Part shown: positions 38,743-47,800 of the stretch, piece after piece
Layout of the letters: each line of letters opens with the position of its first letter
Numbering within the stretch: the first letter of the stretch is position 1
Source of the DNA: Nakaseomyces glabratus
Taxonomy: Eukaryota > Ascomycota > Saccharomycetes > Saccharomycetales > Saccharomycetaceae
Reading direction: 5' to 3'
Assembly (NCBI RefSeq): GCF_010111755.1
Contig: NC_088953.1
Location: forward strand, 248,001-312,000
DNA: 64,000 bases
Translations under genes and position numbers: made by a program
The notes under the pieces: generated by a model
Seen by the model: only the letters and a program-made list of their open reading frames with translations
What the model was told of the DNA's origin: nothing
Databases searched by the model: none

Positions 38743-39699
38743 ATGTTTGGCAAGATAAAGAACCAGGACTCGTACCCTCCGGATAATTTCAAGAGGCCCT
38801 TCAGATGCGAGATATGCTCGCGAGGGTTCCACAGACTAGAACACAAGAAGCGCCATTTCAGGACGCATACCGGGGAGAAGCCGCACAAGTGTAAGTTTCC
38901 TTCATGCCCGAAGAGTTTCAGTCGCGCCGATGAGCTTAAGAGGCACAGCAGGACACACATGTCAGTGAACAATAAAGCGAAGGGTAAGAAGAAGAACAAG
39001 AAGAACAATGCCAACGACACATCAAAGAAAGAAGGAAGCGAGCCCCAGTTCAGGGTGATAGAGGGGAAAGTAATGAACCCGGTAACGACACCAGCGATTC
39101 CAACAACCATACAAACGAGGTCTCAGATCAGCGATAGAGGGATTCCGGTGGTACCGACTGAGAGCACAGGCAGCTTTGGTTCGGGGACCAGTATACGCGA
39201 CCCAGCACGGATGTACATTTTACCGCCGCTATCGGGGCTATCGTCGGAGGTAAGCAGCCGGTCGCACTCAGCGGTGAGCCTAACCACGCTCGCGATGAGC
39301 ACCAACCCGTCCACCTATGGCTCGCTGGACAGAAGCACAAGTGGGAGTAATTTACTCGGGTACGGCATGGGTGCCACTACGCCGTCGTTGATCAACAGCA
39401 GCACGTCACCAGTATCGCCGTATTTTGACAAGAGACACTCGCGGTCGCTGATGTCAGCGCTACATAGACTGACACCGTTCCAGGAGGACGGATCAGTGTC
39501 GATGGGGTCAACCACGCCTGTCTTCAGCATGTGCGACTCCAAGCCGCTGTCTGCATCCAGCAGCGTGGTGTCCATGGCCTCGCTCAAGGACAGAAACGAC
39601 TACTTGGAGCACCCACAGGGCATCTCACACAAGACAGAAGACAGAGTAACACTCCCACCGGTACGGGATATACTGAAGGATGTGATGGCATACAAGTAG
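38743..39699 (+). CDS. MIG3: Mig2/Mig3-type zinc-finger glucose repressor
   Basis: A 318-residue C2H2 repressor. Fingers are C22-x2-C25-x12-H38-x3-H42 and C50-x4-C55-x12-H68-x3-H72, with [20 protein letters not shown] that resembles Mig2/Mig3 more than Mig1. Such factors bind (G/C)(C/T)GGGG and recruit Cyc8-Tup1 in high glucose. The C-terminal [14 protein letters not shown] matches the short C-terminal effector motif of Mig proteins (LPPI/V-x-x-I/L-L). The middle is Ser/Thr-rich. Position after SMB1 fits MIG3 (YER028C), but in a genome that keeps one copy it may cover MIG2 functions. Codons are GC-rich relative to flanking genes. Confidence 0.9.
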   Translation: MFGKIKNQDSYPPDNFKRPFRCEICSRGFHRLEHKKRHFRTHTGEKPHKCKFPSCPKSFSRADELKRHSRTHMSVNNKAKGKKKNKKNNANDTSKKEGSEPQFRVIEGKVMNPVTTPAIPTTIQTRSQISDRGIPVVPTESTGSFGSGTSIRDPARMYILPPLSGLSSEVSSRSHSAVSLTTLAMSTNPSTYGSLDRSTSGSNLLGYGMGATTPSLINSSTSPVSPYFDKRHSRSLMSALHRLTPFQEDGSVSMGSTTPVFSMCDSKPLSASSSVVSMASLKDRNDYLEHPQGISHKTEDRVTLPPVRDILKDVMAYK

Positions 39700-40055
39700 T
39701 ATTATATATAATCTGATATAGCAAAATACACGTGATTCATGACAGAAGATATCCGCAATGACGATATTACCGCATCCGGTAATTGATCCCGGTTCTCCCA
39801 AATTTTTTTTTGATTTTCCTTCTGGCTTTGGGGTTGCAGGGAGAAAAATTTTCTTAATGCTTATTATATCCAATATATGTCTAAACATTACATCCAAAAA
39901 GACATAATGGCAGTTAAGATTCCAAATAGTCTTATAAAAAGAACTAATTCCAATGCCCACTCCTTCAATCCCCAATCACCAGTCCCCAATCCCTCAATCA
40001 TAGGATGCGAGAATAGAGTGTGAGCTGAGGTTTTCAAGATAGTTATAAGGATGTC

Positions 40056-40073
40056 AGTGTGTGTGTGTGTGTG
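40056..40073. repeat. GT dinucleotide microsatellite
   Basis: About nine uninterrupted GT units downstream of the MIG gene. Confidence 0.9.
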
Positions 40074-40217
40074 CCATTTATGTTTATGGGAGCTTAAAGC
40101 ACTGCAACATCCGCTGATGTCAGTCATATTTGGATACCAGCCCTTTGGCCCTCCATGATTCACCCCCTCGGCGGGGATGCCGCTGACACTAGCGACGACA
40201 GATCATATGACCTCAGA

Positions 40218-40242
40218 ACGCGTCACTTTCAATGACGCGTCA
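40218..40242. promoter_or_regulatory. Twin MCB elements (ACGCGTCA direct repeat)
   Basis: ACGCGTCA occurs at 40218-40225 and 40235-40242, 17 bp start to start. ACGCGT is the MluI cell-cycle box bound by MBF in G1/S genes. The nearest downstream gene is BDF, 1.2 kb away, so the target is unclear. Confidence 0.45.
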
Positions 40243-40421
40243 AGATTCAGGTTCTGTTGAAGATGCGACGTGGAACAGCCAAATAGCGGTCTCCGTCAGT
40301 CTCAGCACACCAGCGGTTTTTTCAGTGCAGCCAACTCTGGGCGCTGAGATATCCTAAATCCTAGAACTGTTCCACAGAGTTCTAAGAAAATTGGTATCTC
40401 TGTCTTTCCTTTCTTTTTTTT

Positions 40422-40516
40422 GGTGTGTGGGTGTGTTAGTGTGATGGTGCAGTCTACGTTTAGTTCTAGCTCGTTAACAATGCTCCCAGAAAGAGAGAGA
40501 GAAACACCCAGACACT
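40422..40516. promoter_or_regulatory. Two Rap1-like sites
   Basis: GGTGTGTGGGTGT at 40422-40434 is, on the minus strand, ACACCCACACACC, a full Rap1 consensus. ACACCCAGACACT at 40504-40516 on the plus strand is the Rap1 form seen in TCTGGGTG-type telomeres. Both lie about 1 kb upstream of the BDF start. Confidence 0.4.
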
Positions 40517-40770
40517 GCACTGCGACGGGGAGAGCTGGTCTGAGACCCACTGCTGCGGCCGTGTCTTCACAGGTGTGTAGGTTCCGTCTCCCAAGATTTT
40601 TTTGTTTCTTTTTTTTCTTTTTAACTTTGGGTAACTTCCCATCTTCGCGCAGGTTTCTCTGTGTGCTTGGGGGGATCTCTCTCTTTTTTAAGAAACTGAA
40701 TTGTTACTTTTGTTTTTCATTTTCGCCACCGGGAGGGGCTTTTCTACGGCTGTTTGATAGAAGATGCTGT

Positions 40771-40797
40771 ACCCAGCACTACCCAGCACTACCCAGC
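40771..40797. repeat. ACCCAGCACT tandem repeat
   Basis: Two perfect 10-bp units and a seven-base third (27 bp), intergenic, upstream of BDF. Confidence 0.9.
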
Positions 40798-40951
40798 GTT
40801 TCTTTCATGCCTGCCCCTCCCACTCCAGTTCCGTACGTACCGTTGTTAGAACAACTCCCTTTTTTTTTTGTTCTCCCTTCTCTATCCTTTAGCAGTCCCT
40901 TCTTAATTAGTTGTACTTTAGAAACCTGTGTAGGGGGGATGCCCATACTAT

Positions 40952-40996
40952 AACGAATGAACAACAGAAAAAACTTTTTTCTGTTGTTCATTCGTT
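40952..40996. repeat. 45-bp perfect palindrome upstream of the BDF TATA box
   Basis: Two perfectly complementary 22-base arms (40952-40973 and 40975-40996; left arm begins AACGAATGAACAACAG and ends in six A) are separated by a single C. It can form a cruciform, or a 22-bp hairpin if transcribed. It ends 22 bp before the TATAAATA box of the BDF gene. Confidence 0.97.
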
Positions 40997-41018
40997 GAAA
41001 GCCCTTTTTCAGCGATGG

Positions 41019-41026
41019 TATAAATA
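41019..41026 (+). promoter_or_regulatory. TATA box of the BDF gene
   Basis: TATAAATA at 41019-41026, 427 bp before the BDF ATG. The sequence after it is a long polypyrimidine-rich leader, so the transcript would have an unusually long 5' UTR of some 300-370 bases if this box is used. Confidence 0.5.
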
Positions 41027-41370
41027 GCGAGCAAGTTCACCCGCCCTTTTTTGCAATTTTCAACTTTCTCTTTCTCGTGTCTGGTGTTTGGGTTTTTCTC
41101 TTTTTTCAGCTACTCTTACTTCTTAGTCTTCCTTTTCTTTTTTTCGCTCTCTCTTTCTACTGGGATTTCTTCCACTGTTTTTTCAGGTTTGGCCCTTTTT
41201 AATTTGTTTGTACACCAACACACCACACCACAAAAGAAGATCAAGGCCTTTTCTCTTCTCCGTTAAAACTGTCTTTGGTCGTTATATACGCTGGTCATAT
41301 TATACTATCATATTTGACGGTTTGTACTGAAGGACTTCTTATTTGGTTTCTGGGTATTACTTTTATTATT

Positions 41371-41409
41371 TGGTTTTTGGTTTTTGGTTTTTGGTTTTTG
41401 GTTTTTGGT
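41371..41409. repeat. GGTTTTT heptamer tandem repeat in the BDF leader
   Basis: GG dinucleotides recur every 7 bp six times (41372 to 41408) in a run of T, ending 44 bp before the BDF start codon. It would be a G/U-rich element in the 5' UTR. Confidence 0.85.
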
Positions 41410-41452
41410 GAACCAGCAAGGAATTTTGAAAAAGTCTGAGAATACATAACTA

Positions 41453-43444
41453 ATGAACGTTGAACTGCCACCCAGTCCTCCTGCACAAGAGGAGTTGAAG
41501 AGGAGCTTCGACATGGTTGAAGACGCAGTGGATACACACGAGGACAAGAAGCTCAAGGTGGAGGAGTCCGCCACCCCGACTTCCCAGACCGAGGAACACG
41601 CTCACACAGATAAAGTTATAGAAGAGGAGAAGTCCGAAAGTAAAGTATCAGAAGATAAAGAAGGTAAAGAGGAAGGTAAAGAGGAAAGTAAAGAAGCAGA
41701 AGCAGCAGAAGATAAATCAGAAGATAAATCAGAGGATGCCGCTGAAACCAAGAATGTTGTCGACACTTCTAACATGACTCCTGCACCTGCTCCTCCACAG
41801 GAGCCCGATATGGACAACTTGCCAGCTAACCCTATACCACAGCACCAGCAGAAGCACGCTCTGATGGCTATCAAGGCTGTCAAGAGGTTGAAAGACGCAA
41901 GACCGTTCCTGCAGCCAGTCGACCCTGTTGCCCTGAACATCCCCTTATACTTCAACTTCATCAAGAGACCAATGGACCTGCAGACCATAGAACGCAAGCT
42001 GAACGCCAACGCTTACGAAACACCCGAGCAGATCACCGAGGATTTCAACCTGATGGTAGAGAACAGTGCAAAGTTCAACGGGCCCACAGCAGTCATAACA
42101 CAGATGGGTAGAAACATCCAGGCCGCTTTCGAGAAGCACATGCTTAACATGCCTGCAAAGGATCTGCCACAGAGAGACCCTCTGCCAGGTACTAAAGCTA
42201 CCACAGGCCGTGGCAAGAAGAAAACCACCGACAGCGACACCCCAGTGGTCATCAGAAGAGCACAAACACACAACGGCAGGCCAAAGAGAGAAATTCACCC
42301 TCCAAAGTCTAAGGACATATACCCTTACGAGATGAACAGTAAGCCAAAGTCGAAGTCCTTGCAACGCGCTATGAAGTTCTGCCAAGGCGTGGTCAGAGAG
42401 TTGATGAGCAAGAAGTACGCCTCGTTCAACTACCCATTCTTGGAGCCAGTTGACCCTGTCGCATTGAACTGCCCAACATACTTCGACTACGTCAAAGAAC
42501 CTATGGACCTGGGTACCGTCTCCAAGAAGTTGAGCAACTGGGAGTATGAGAACTTAGACCAGGCTGAACATGACATACGGCTGATCTTCCAAAACTGCTA
42601 CGCATTCAACCCTGATGGAACCATCGTCAACATGATGGGTCACAGATTAGAGGATATCTTCAACACAAAATGGGCCGACAGACCATTGTACTCAGACGTC
42701 GAATCCGAAGAGGCCGAGTCCGCTTACGACGACGAGGAGTCTGACGAATCAGACGTAGAGATCGATGAGACCTCCATCACTAACCCAGCTATCCAGTACT
42801 TGGAAGACCAGCTGGAGAGAATGAAAGTCGAATTACAACAACTGAAGAAACAAGAATTGGAAAAGATTAGAAAAGAAAGAAGATTGGCTCGTGGACCAAA
42901 GAAGACCCGTGGCCGTCGTGGTAGAAAGAAGGGCTCCACAAAGGCTAAAACAGGTAGAGGCAAGAAGAAGTTAAAGAGTGTGGTCACTTACGATATGAAG
43001 AAGATCATCACCGAAAACATTAACGACTTGCCAACTGCTAAGCTTGAAAAAGTTATTGAAATCATTAAGAAATCTATGCCAAATATCGGCGACGATGAGG
43101 AAGTTGAACTGGATTTAGATACTTTGGATAACAACACCATTTTAACTCTTTACAATACTTTCTTTAGGCAATTCGAAGCTCCTGCCAATGACAGTGGCAA
43201 TGACAACCAATCTGTCTCTCCAACTAATGGGCTTGGAAGACGTAAGAGATCCAAGAATTTAAGCAGAGAAGAACAAAGTAAACAGATTGAAAAAATTAGG
43301 AACAAGCTAGCTTTACTAGATGGTGCATCCCCATTAAGTCAAAATGGCTCTCCAGTCACACCAGCCTCTTTTGCTTCAAATATTCAGAATGGATACAGCT
43401 CATCATCATCAGATGATGATAGCAGCGAAAGTGAAGAAGAATAG
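41453..43444 (+). CDS. BDF1: BET-family double bromodomain protein (Bdf1/Bdf2)
   Basis: A 663-residue BET protein that binds acetylated histone H4 tails, is linked to TFIID and SWR1, and limits heterochromatin spread. Bromodomain 1 covers about 130-232 with the acetyl-lysine Asn at 209 (AKFNGPT). Bromodomain 2 covers about 303-408 with Asn386 (CYAFNPDG). A lysine/arginine-rich linker (about 474-508) precedes the ET domain (about 510-575), and the C terminus is acidic and serine-rich (SSSSSDDDSSESEEE). Length is between Bdf1 (686) and Bdf2 (638). SKI2 follows as in YLR399C-YLR398C, which favours BDF1; if only one BET gene is kept it would serve both roles. Confidence 0.95.
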   Translation: MNVELPPSPPAQEELKRSFDMVEDAVDTHEDKKLKVEESATPTSQTEEHAHTDKVIEEEKSESKVSEDKEGKEEGKEESKEAEAAEDKSEDKSEDAAETKNVVDTSNMTPAPAPPQEPDMDNLPANPIPQHQQKHALMAIKAVKRLKDARPFLQPVDPVALNIPLYFNFIKRPMDLQTIERKLNANAYETPEQITEDFNLMVENSAKFNGPTAVITQMGRNIQAAFEKHMLNMPAKDLPQRDPLPGTKATTGRGKKKTTDSDTPVVIRRAQTHNGRPKREIHPPKSKDIYPYEMNSKPKSKSLQRAMKFCQGVVRELMSKKYASFNYPFLEPVDPVALNCPTYFDYVKEPMDLGTVSKKLSNWEYENLDQAEHDIRLIFQNCYAFNPDGTIVNMMGHRLEDIFNTKWADRPLYSDVESEEAESAYDDEESDESDVEIDETSITNPAIQYLEDQLERMKVELQQLKKQELEKIRKERRLARGPKKTRGRRGRKKGSTKAKTGRGKKKLKSVVTYDMKKIITENINDLPTAKLEKVIEIIKKSMPNIGDDEEVELDLDTLDNNTILTLYNTFFRQFEAPANDSGNDNQSVSPTNGLGRRKRSKNLSREEQSKQIEKIRNKLALLDGASPLSQNGSPVTPASFASNIQNGYSSSSSDDDSSESEEE

Positions 43445-44805
43445 AGCGGTCGTTGAATGCAATTGTGCGACATTATCCTGTATGCCATACTACCACCACC
43501 TTCACTTAACGTGTCACCTTCAACCAGTAACTCTACTAGAATCACTGCCTGTGACTTCACTTTAGGTGTTAACATATTTACGTTGGCTACTTTTTTCACA
43601 CAAGTACATCTATTAGTCGACTTTTTATTCCTACTTTTAATGCCTTTTCATTTCCACATCTTTTCAGTTCGATTTTTCATGTCCATAATAACTTTGTCTT
43701 TCAGTTAATTCAAATCAAAATTCAGTGGAGTAATTTCTGATTTTGTTTTTTTTCATTCTAATTATTTTTGGGAATATTGTTTTTTTGAGTTTGCCCTACT
43801 AATTTTTTAAATGGAATTAAATGAATAGAGGGAGACCTTTTCTACTATAAATTTTTTTCGGGAGTTTTTTTTTTTATATTTTTCAGTTTCTTGTTTTACA
43901 GGGTACTAAACTATAATTGCAGTTTGAAGGATTAGGCTTAACTAGAACTAGCTTTTTCGATTTGCTCACTTGTTTTACAATTCATCAATAAAATGATCGG
44001 TATGAAAACAAACGTGGCGAAAAAAAAAAAGGAATTATAAAATACGCATCTAATCTAATGATCATCTATCCAACCACTAAAGGTTGAATATAATGTAAAA
44101 CATGTTGTAACATTAATAAAAAAATTTGAGATTTTTATCATTTTATGGAAGATTTTGTCTGTCTATCAGGTAACGGAATCATATTTCCTCATTTACTTAT
44201 CATACTAAACTATTTTAAATGTTGTTTTTATTCCAATGCATGGTGTAATGAATCAGCAAAAAAAATTGTACATCACATATGTGTACGATACGTTTTTCTG
44301 CCGATTCACTGAACCAACTTTGCATTGCAAGGAGATAGATTAACTAGGAATAACACGTAAATTATAATCATAATAGAAATCTGCATCATTAGCACTGGTA
44401 TAGACAGAGGATATATATTTAAGTCCCTTCATACTCTCCACTTTATATAGCTCTTCACACATTATTTTATCAAATGCTATCGAATTGCCATAGCAAGAAA
44501 GTAAATTAAATATGTTTTTAAAAACTGCCCATTGATTGTTGTAATTCTGTATATTCGAAATCAAAATTGCTTCGTTTCAATGAACCTAAGTTCGTCAGAC
44601 CAAATTTTATAGAAGAACGCTCTACTTCTGAGTTGAATTAAAATAGTAGTTGATGTGATCAAACAATTGTTGCAGTATTCACGTTAGACCTCTCAAACAT
44701 ATACTGTCAATTAGATAGTACAGATTGAATTGCTAGAAATTTTCAAGTTTAAGCATTGAAATCTGATAGATTTTGTACTTTTACTGTGAAGAACATATAT
44801 AACAA
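43445..44805. other. 1.36-kb region between BDF and SKI2
   Basis: The left half is a T-rich 3' region of BDF with long poly-T runs near 43867 and a poly-A at about 44021-44030. The right half contains a probable decayed minus-strand gene (44340-44700, listed separately), and then the SKI2 promoter. No tRNA or other RNA gene was seen. Confidence 0.5.
44340..44700 (-). pseudogene. Possible decayed gene, origin unknown
   Basis: Reading the minus strand from an ATG at 44698-44700, the first frame runs 13 codons to TGA, meets a TAA at 44638-44640, then stays open for about 40 protein-like codons (to a TAA near 44527). A +1-shifted frame is open for about 78 codons from about 44574 to the TAA at 44340-44342 and has a balanced composition (for example GLKYISSVYTSANDADFYYD). 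A third frame fills the first gap with FDHINYYFNS. The pattern suggests one small gene broken by at least two frameshifts and stops. I do not recognise the family, and chance open frames in AT-rich DNA are the alternative. Confidence 0.35.
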
Positions 44806-47800
44806 ATGGCTTTCACAGATATCGAAGAAGCATACACCTCTCTCAAGGAGGTAATTGTATCCAATGACTTTGATGAAGAGTTCTTGAACTTAAAAGCACC
44901 GGAGCCAAAAGATATAGAAAAATCTGTCGAGGAAGAGAACCAGGATATATACAATCGGTTCATTAAGCCAACTAATGCTTTATCTTGGGAATTACTAGAC
45001 CTGGTACAGGAGTTACCTCCCATGAATTTTATGGGCAACAAGTCCCTAGATGTAAGTAATATCGCTGAAGATAGTTATGATTACAAAAAGTTTATTAGCT
45101 TGCCTCAACCACAGTGCAAAACTTCCTATTTCTTTAAGAGAAGAGGGATAGAGGGGAAAATCACAGACTACAAGGAACAGGTATCACTAAAGGATATAGC
45201 TAATGCAAATGCATCAAACTCACTGTCTTTAAATCGTTCAATTAACTTTCATGGTAATACCGTTCGGGGATCCACTGCACAGTTACCCTTTACACCTGGT
45301 GGTGTAGTCATGGATGCCTTCAAGCCTGATGGCAAGAACAATAGCTCTTCAACTAGTACTGCATTGAAGTTATTACACAAGGATGAACAGGGACTATTTG
45401 ATATTCCAGAGGGCTTTAAAAGAGGTATTATTCCTAATGTATCTGAATCCAGTTATCAAGAGTATGATATTCAAGATATGGAAACACTTAATGAGGTTGA
45501 TAACGAATCTAAAATCGAAGAAGATTATAACAAAGAAATACTGAGAACAGAAGAAGCAGTGGAGAAGAACACTCTAGATTTAATAAATGCCACTAGCAAG
45601 AAAGCAGATCCATCACTAAATGACATAGATGACCTGTTACCAATGGGGATAGATTTTGGCCGTACTATAATGAAATCCAATAAAGATACGAAAATGAAAG
45701 AATGGGCTCATGTTGTTGATCTGAATCATAAAATTGAAAACTTTTCTGAGTTGATTCCAAATCCAGCTAGAACTTGGCCTTTTGAGCTCGATACTTTTCA
45801 GAAGGAAGCCATCTATCATTTGGAACAGAGTGACTCTGTATTTGTCGCTGCTCACACATCTGCGGGTAAAACAGTGGTTGCAGAGTATGCCATTGCGATG
45901 TCGAAAAGAAATATGACAAAAACAATCTATACTTCACCAATTAAAGCGCTTTCAAACCAGAAATTCAGAGATTTCAAAGAAACATTTGAAGATGTTGATA
46001 TTGGTTTAATAACAGGTGATGTCCAAATAAACCCGGAAGCTAACTGCTTAATCATGACGACTGAAATTTTAAGGTCAATGCTTTATAGAGGTGCAGACTT
46101 AATCAGAGATGTTGAATTTGTTATTTTTGATGAAGTCCATTATGTTAACGACCAAGATAGAGGTGTGGTTTGGGAAGAAGTTATTATCATGCTACCTCAA
46201 CATGTCAAGTTTATTCTGTTATCAGCCACTGTCCCAAACACTTACGAATTTGCTAATTGGATTGGAAGAACAAAACAGAAAAATATATATGTTATCTCAA
46301 CTCCAAAGAGACCTGTTCCGTTGGAGATTAATATCTGGGCTAAAAACGAACTGAAACCTGTAATTAACGAGAAGAGGGAATTTTCTGATGCAAATTTCAA
46401 AAAACACAAATCCTTGATAGATGGTAAATCGGCAAAAGAGCTGACAAGTAAGAATAGCACAGCGACAAATTCTCGTGGTGGAGCAGCTACAAGAGGAAGA
46501 GGTGGCTCATCAAGAGGTAATTCTGCGAGAGGAGGGAGAGGTGGAAGAGGAGGATCCCGTGGTGCTGGTGCTATAGGTTCTAATAAGAGTCAATTTTTCA
46601 GAAAGGGTGGTCCAAACAAAAAAACATGGCCAAATCTGGTCGATTATTTGAGGAAAAAGGAACTGCTTCCTATGGTTGTATTTGTATTCAGTAAAAAGAG
46701 ATGTGAAGAATATGCTGATTGGCTAGATGGTATTAATTTCTGTGATGCAAAAGAAAGATCTCAAATTCATATGTTTATCGAAAAATCTATAACTAGATTG
46801 AAAAAGGAAGATAGAGATTTACCCCAAATTCAAAAAATCAGATCCTTACTAGAGCGTGGTATTGCTGTACATCATGGTGGTCTATTACCGATTGTAAAAG
46901 AATTGATTGAAATATTGTTCTCTAAAGGATTTATTAAAGTCCTTTTTGCTACTGAAACGTTTGCTATGGGTCTAAACTTGCCTACCAGAACAGTTGTTTT
47001 TAGCGAAATTCAAAAGCATGATGGTAATGGCTTAAGGGACCTAACTCCTGGTGAGTTTACTCAAATGGCAGGGAGAGCTGGTCGTAGAGGTCTTGATACA
47101 ATTGGTACTGTTATTGTTATGGCTTATACCGATCCTTTACCCGTTACATCATTTAAAGAAGTAACACTTGGTGTACCAACTAAACTAGAATCGCAGTTTA
47201 GATTGACCTATAATATGATTCTGAATCTTTTAAGGATCGAAGCATTAAAGGTTGAGGAAATGATTAAATACTCTTTCAGTGAGAATAGCAAGCAAACATT
47301 ACAGCCTGAACACGAAAGAAAAATCAATGAACTAAAAGAAAAAATGGATAAAATAAAGTTAAATGAAGATTGTGCGTATTGTTCAAAAGATTCAGAACAA
47401 CTTTTGGATTTAATTGTTCGTTATCAAGATGTTACATCTACTATGATGACAGAATTAGCAAAGACTGATGTGATCTTAAAAACATTAAAAGTAGGAAGAT
47501 TAGTTGTTTACAGAGACAATGAAGGATTCCATAAGCTTGGCTTTATTTTCAGACTAAACATTCGCGAAACTATGGCAATTGTGCTATGCGTCTCAAAACC
47601 TAATGGGCTTCCAAATGGTAAACCTAACTATTTGCCTTATCTTGCTTCCAATCCAAGATATATTCAGAAGAACTTCCAAAGTTTCAAATCTTGTAGTTAT
47701 GTTGCAGAAAATGTACCTTTAGAAGAAATTGAGCTTGTAACAGCCTTCACTTTAAGAACGTCATTGAATGATCTAACTAAAGGGGACAAGGCAGCCCAAG

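Larger units (their letters stand above)
39700..41452. other. 1.75-kb intergenic region between MIG and BDF, rich in unusual motifs
   Basis: In order it holds a CACGTGA site near 39732, a GT microsatellite at 40056-40073, and two ACGCGTCA direct repeats (40218-40225, 40235-40242). Two Rap1-like sites lie at 40422-40434 and 40504-40516, and a 10-bp tandem repeat at 40771-40797. A 45-bp palindrome is at 40952-40996, a TATA box at 41019-41026, and a TTTTTGG repeat at 41371-41409. A 170-codon frame from the ATG at 40444 is Phe/Pro/Ser-rich, derives from polypyrimidine DNA and is not credible as a gene. Confidence 0.55.

Noticed and set aside
40076..40086. Perfect 11-bp ARS consensus ATTTATGTTTA (another TTTTATATTTT near 43872)
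   Set aside because: Exact 11-mers are expected many times by chance in 64 kb of AT-rich DNA. No B-element analysis or origin mapping is possible here, so no origin is called.
40490..40800. Telomerase RNA (template-like CACCCAGACAC and ACCCAGCACT repeats)
   Set aside because: No Sm site, Ku hairpin or Est1 arm could be recognised with confidence, and the location does not match known TLC1 synteny. Rap1-type promoter sites explain the first motif.
40444..40953. A 170-codon plus-strand frame between MIG and BDF
   Set aside because: It is made of polypyrimidine and T-tract DNA (Phe/Pro/Ser/Leu runs), has no domain-like segment, and overlaps obvious promoter motifs. Not credible as a gene without expression data.
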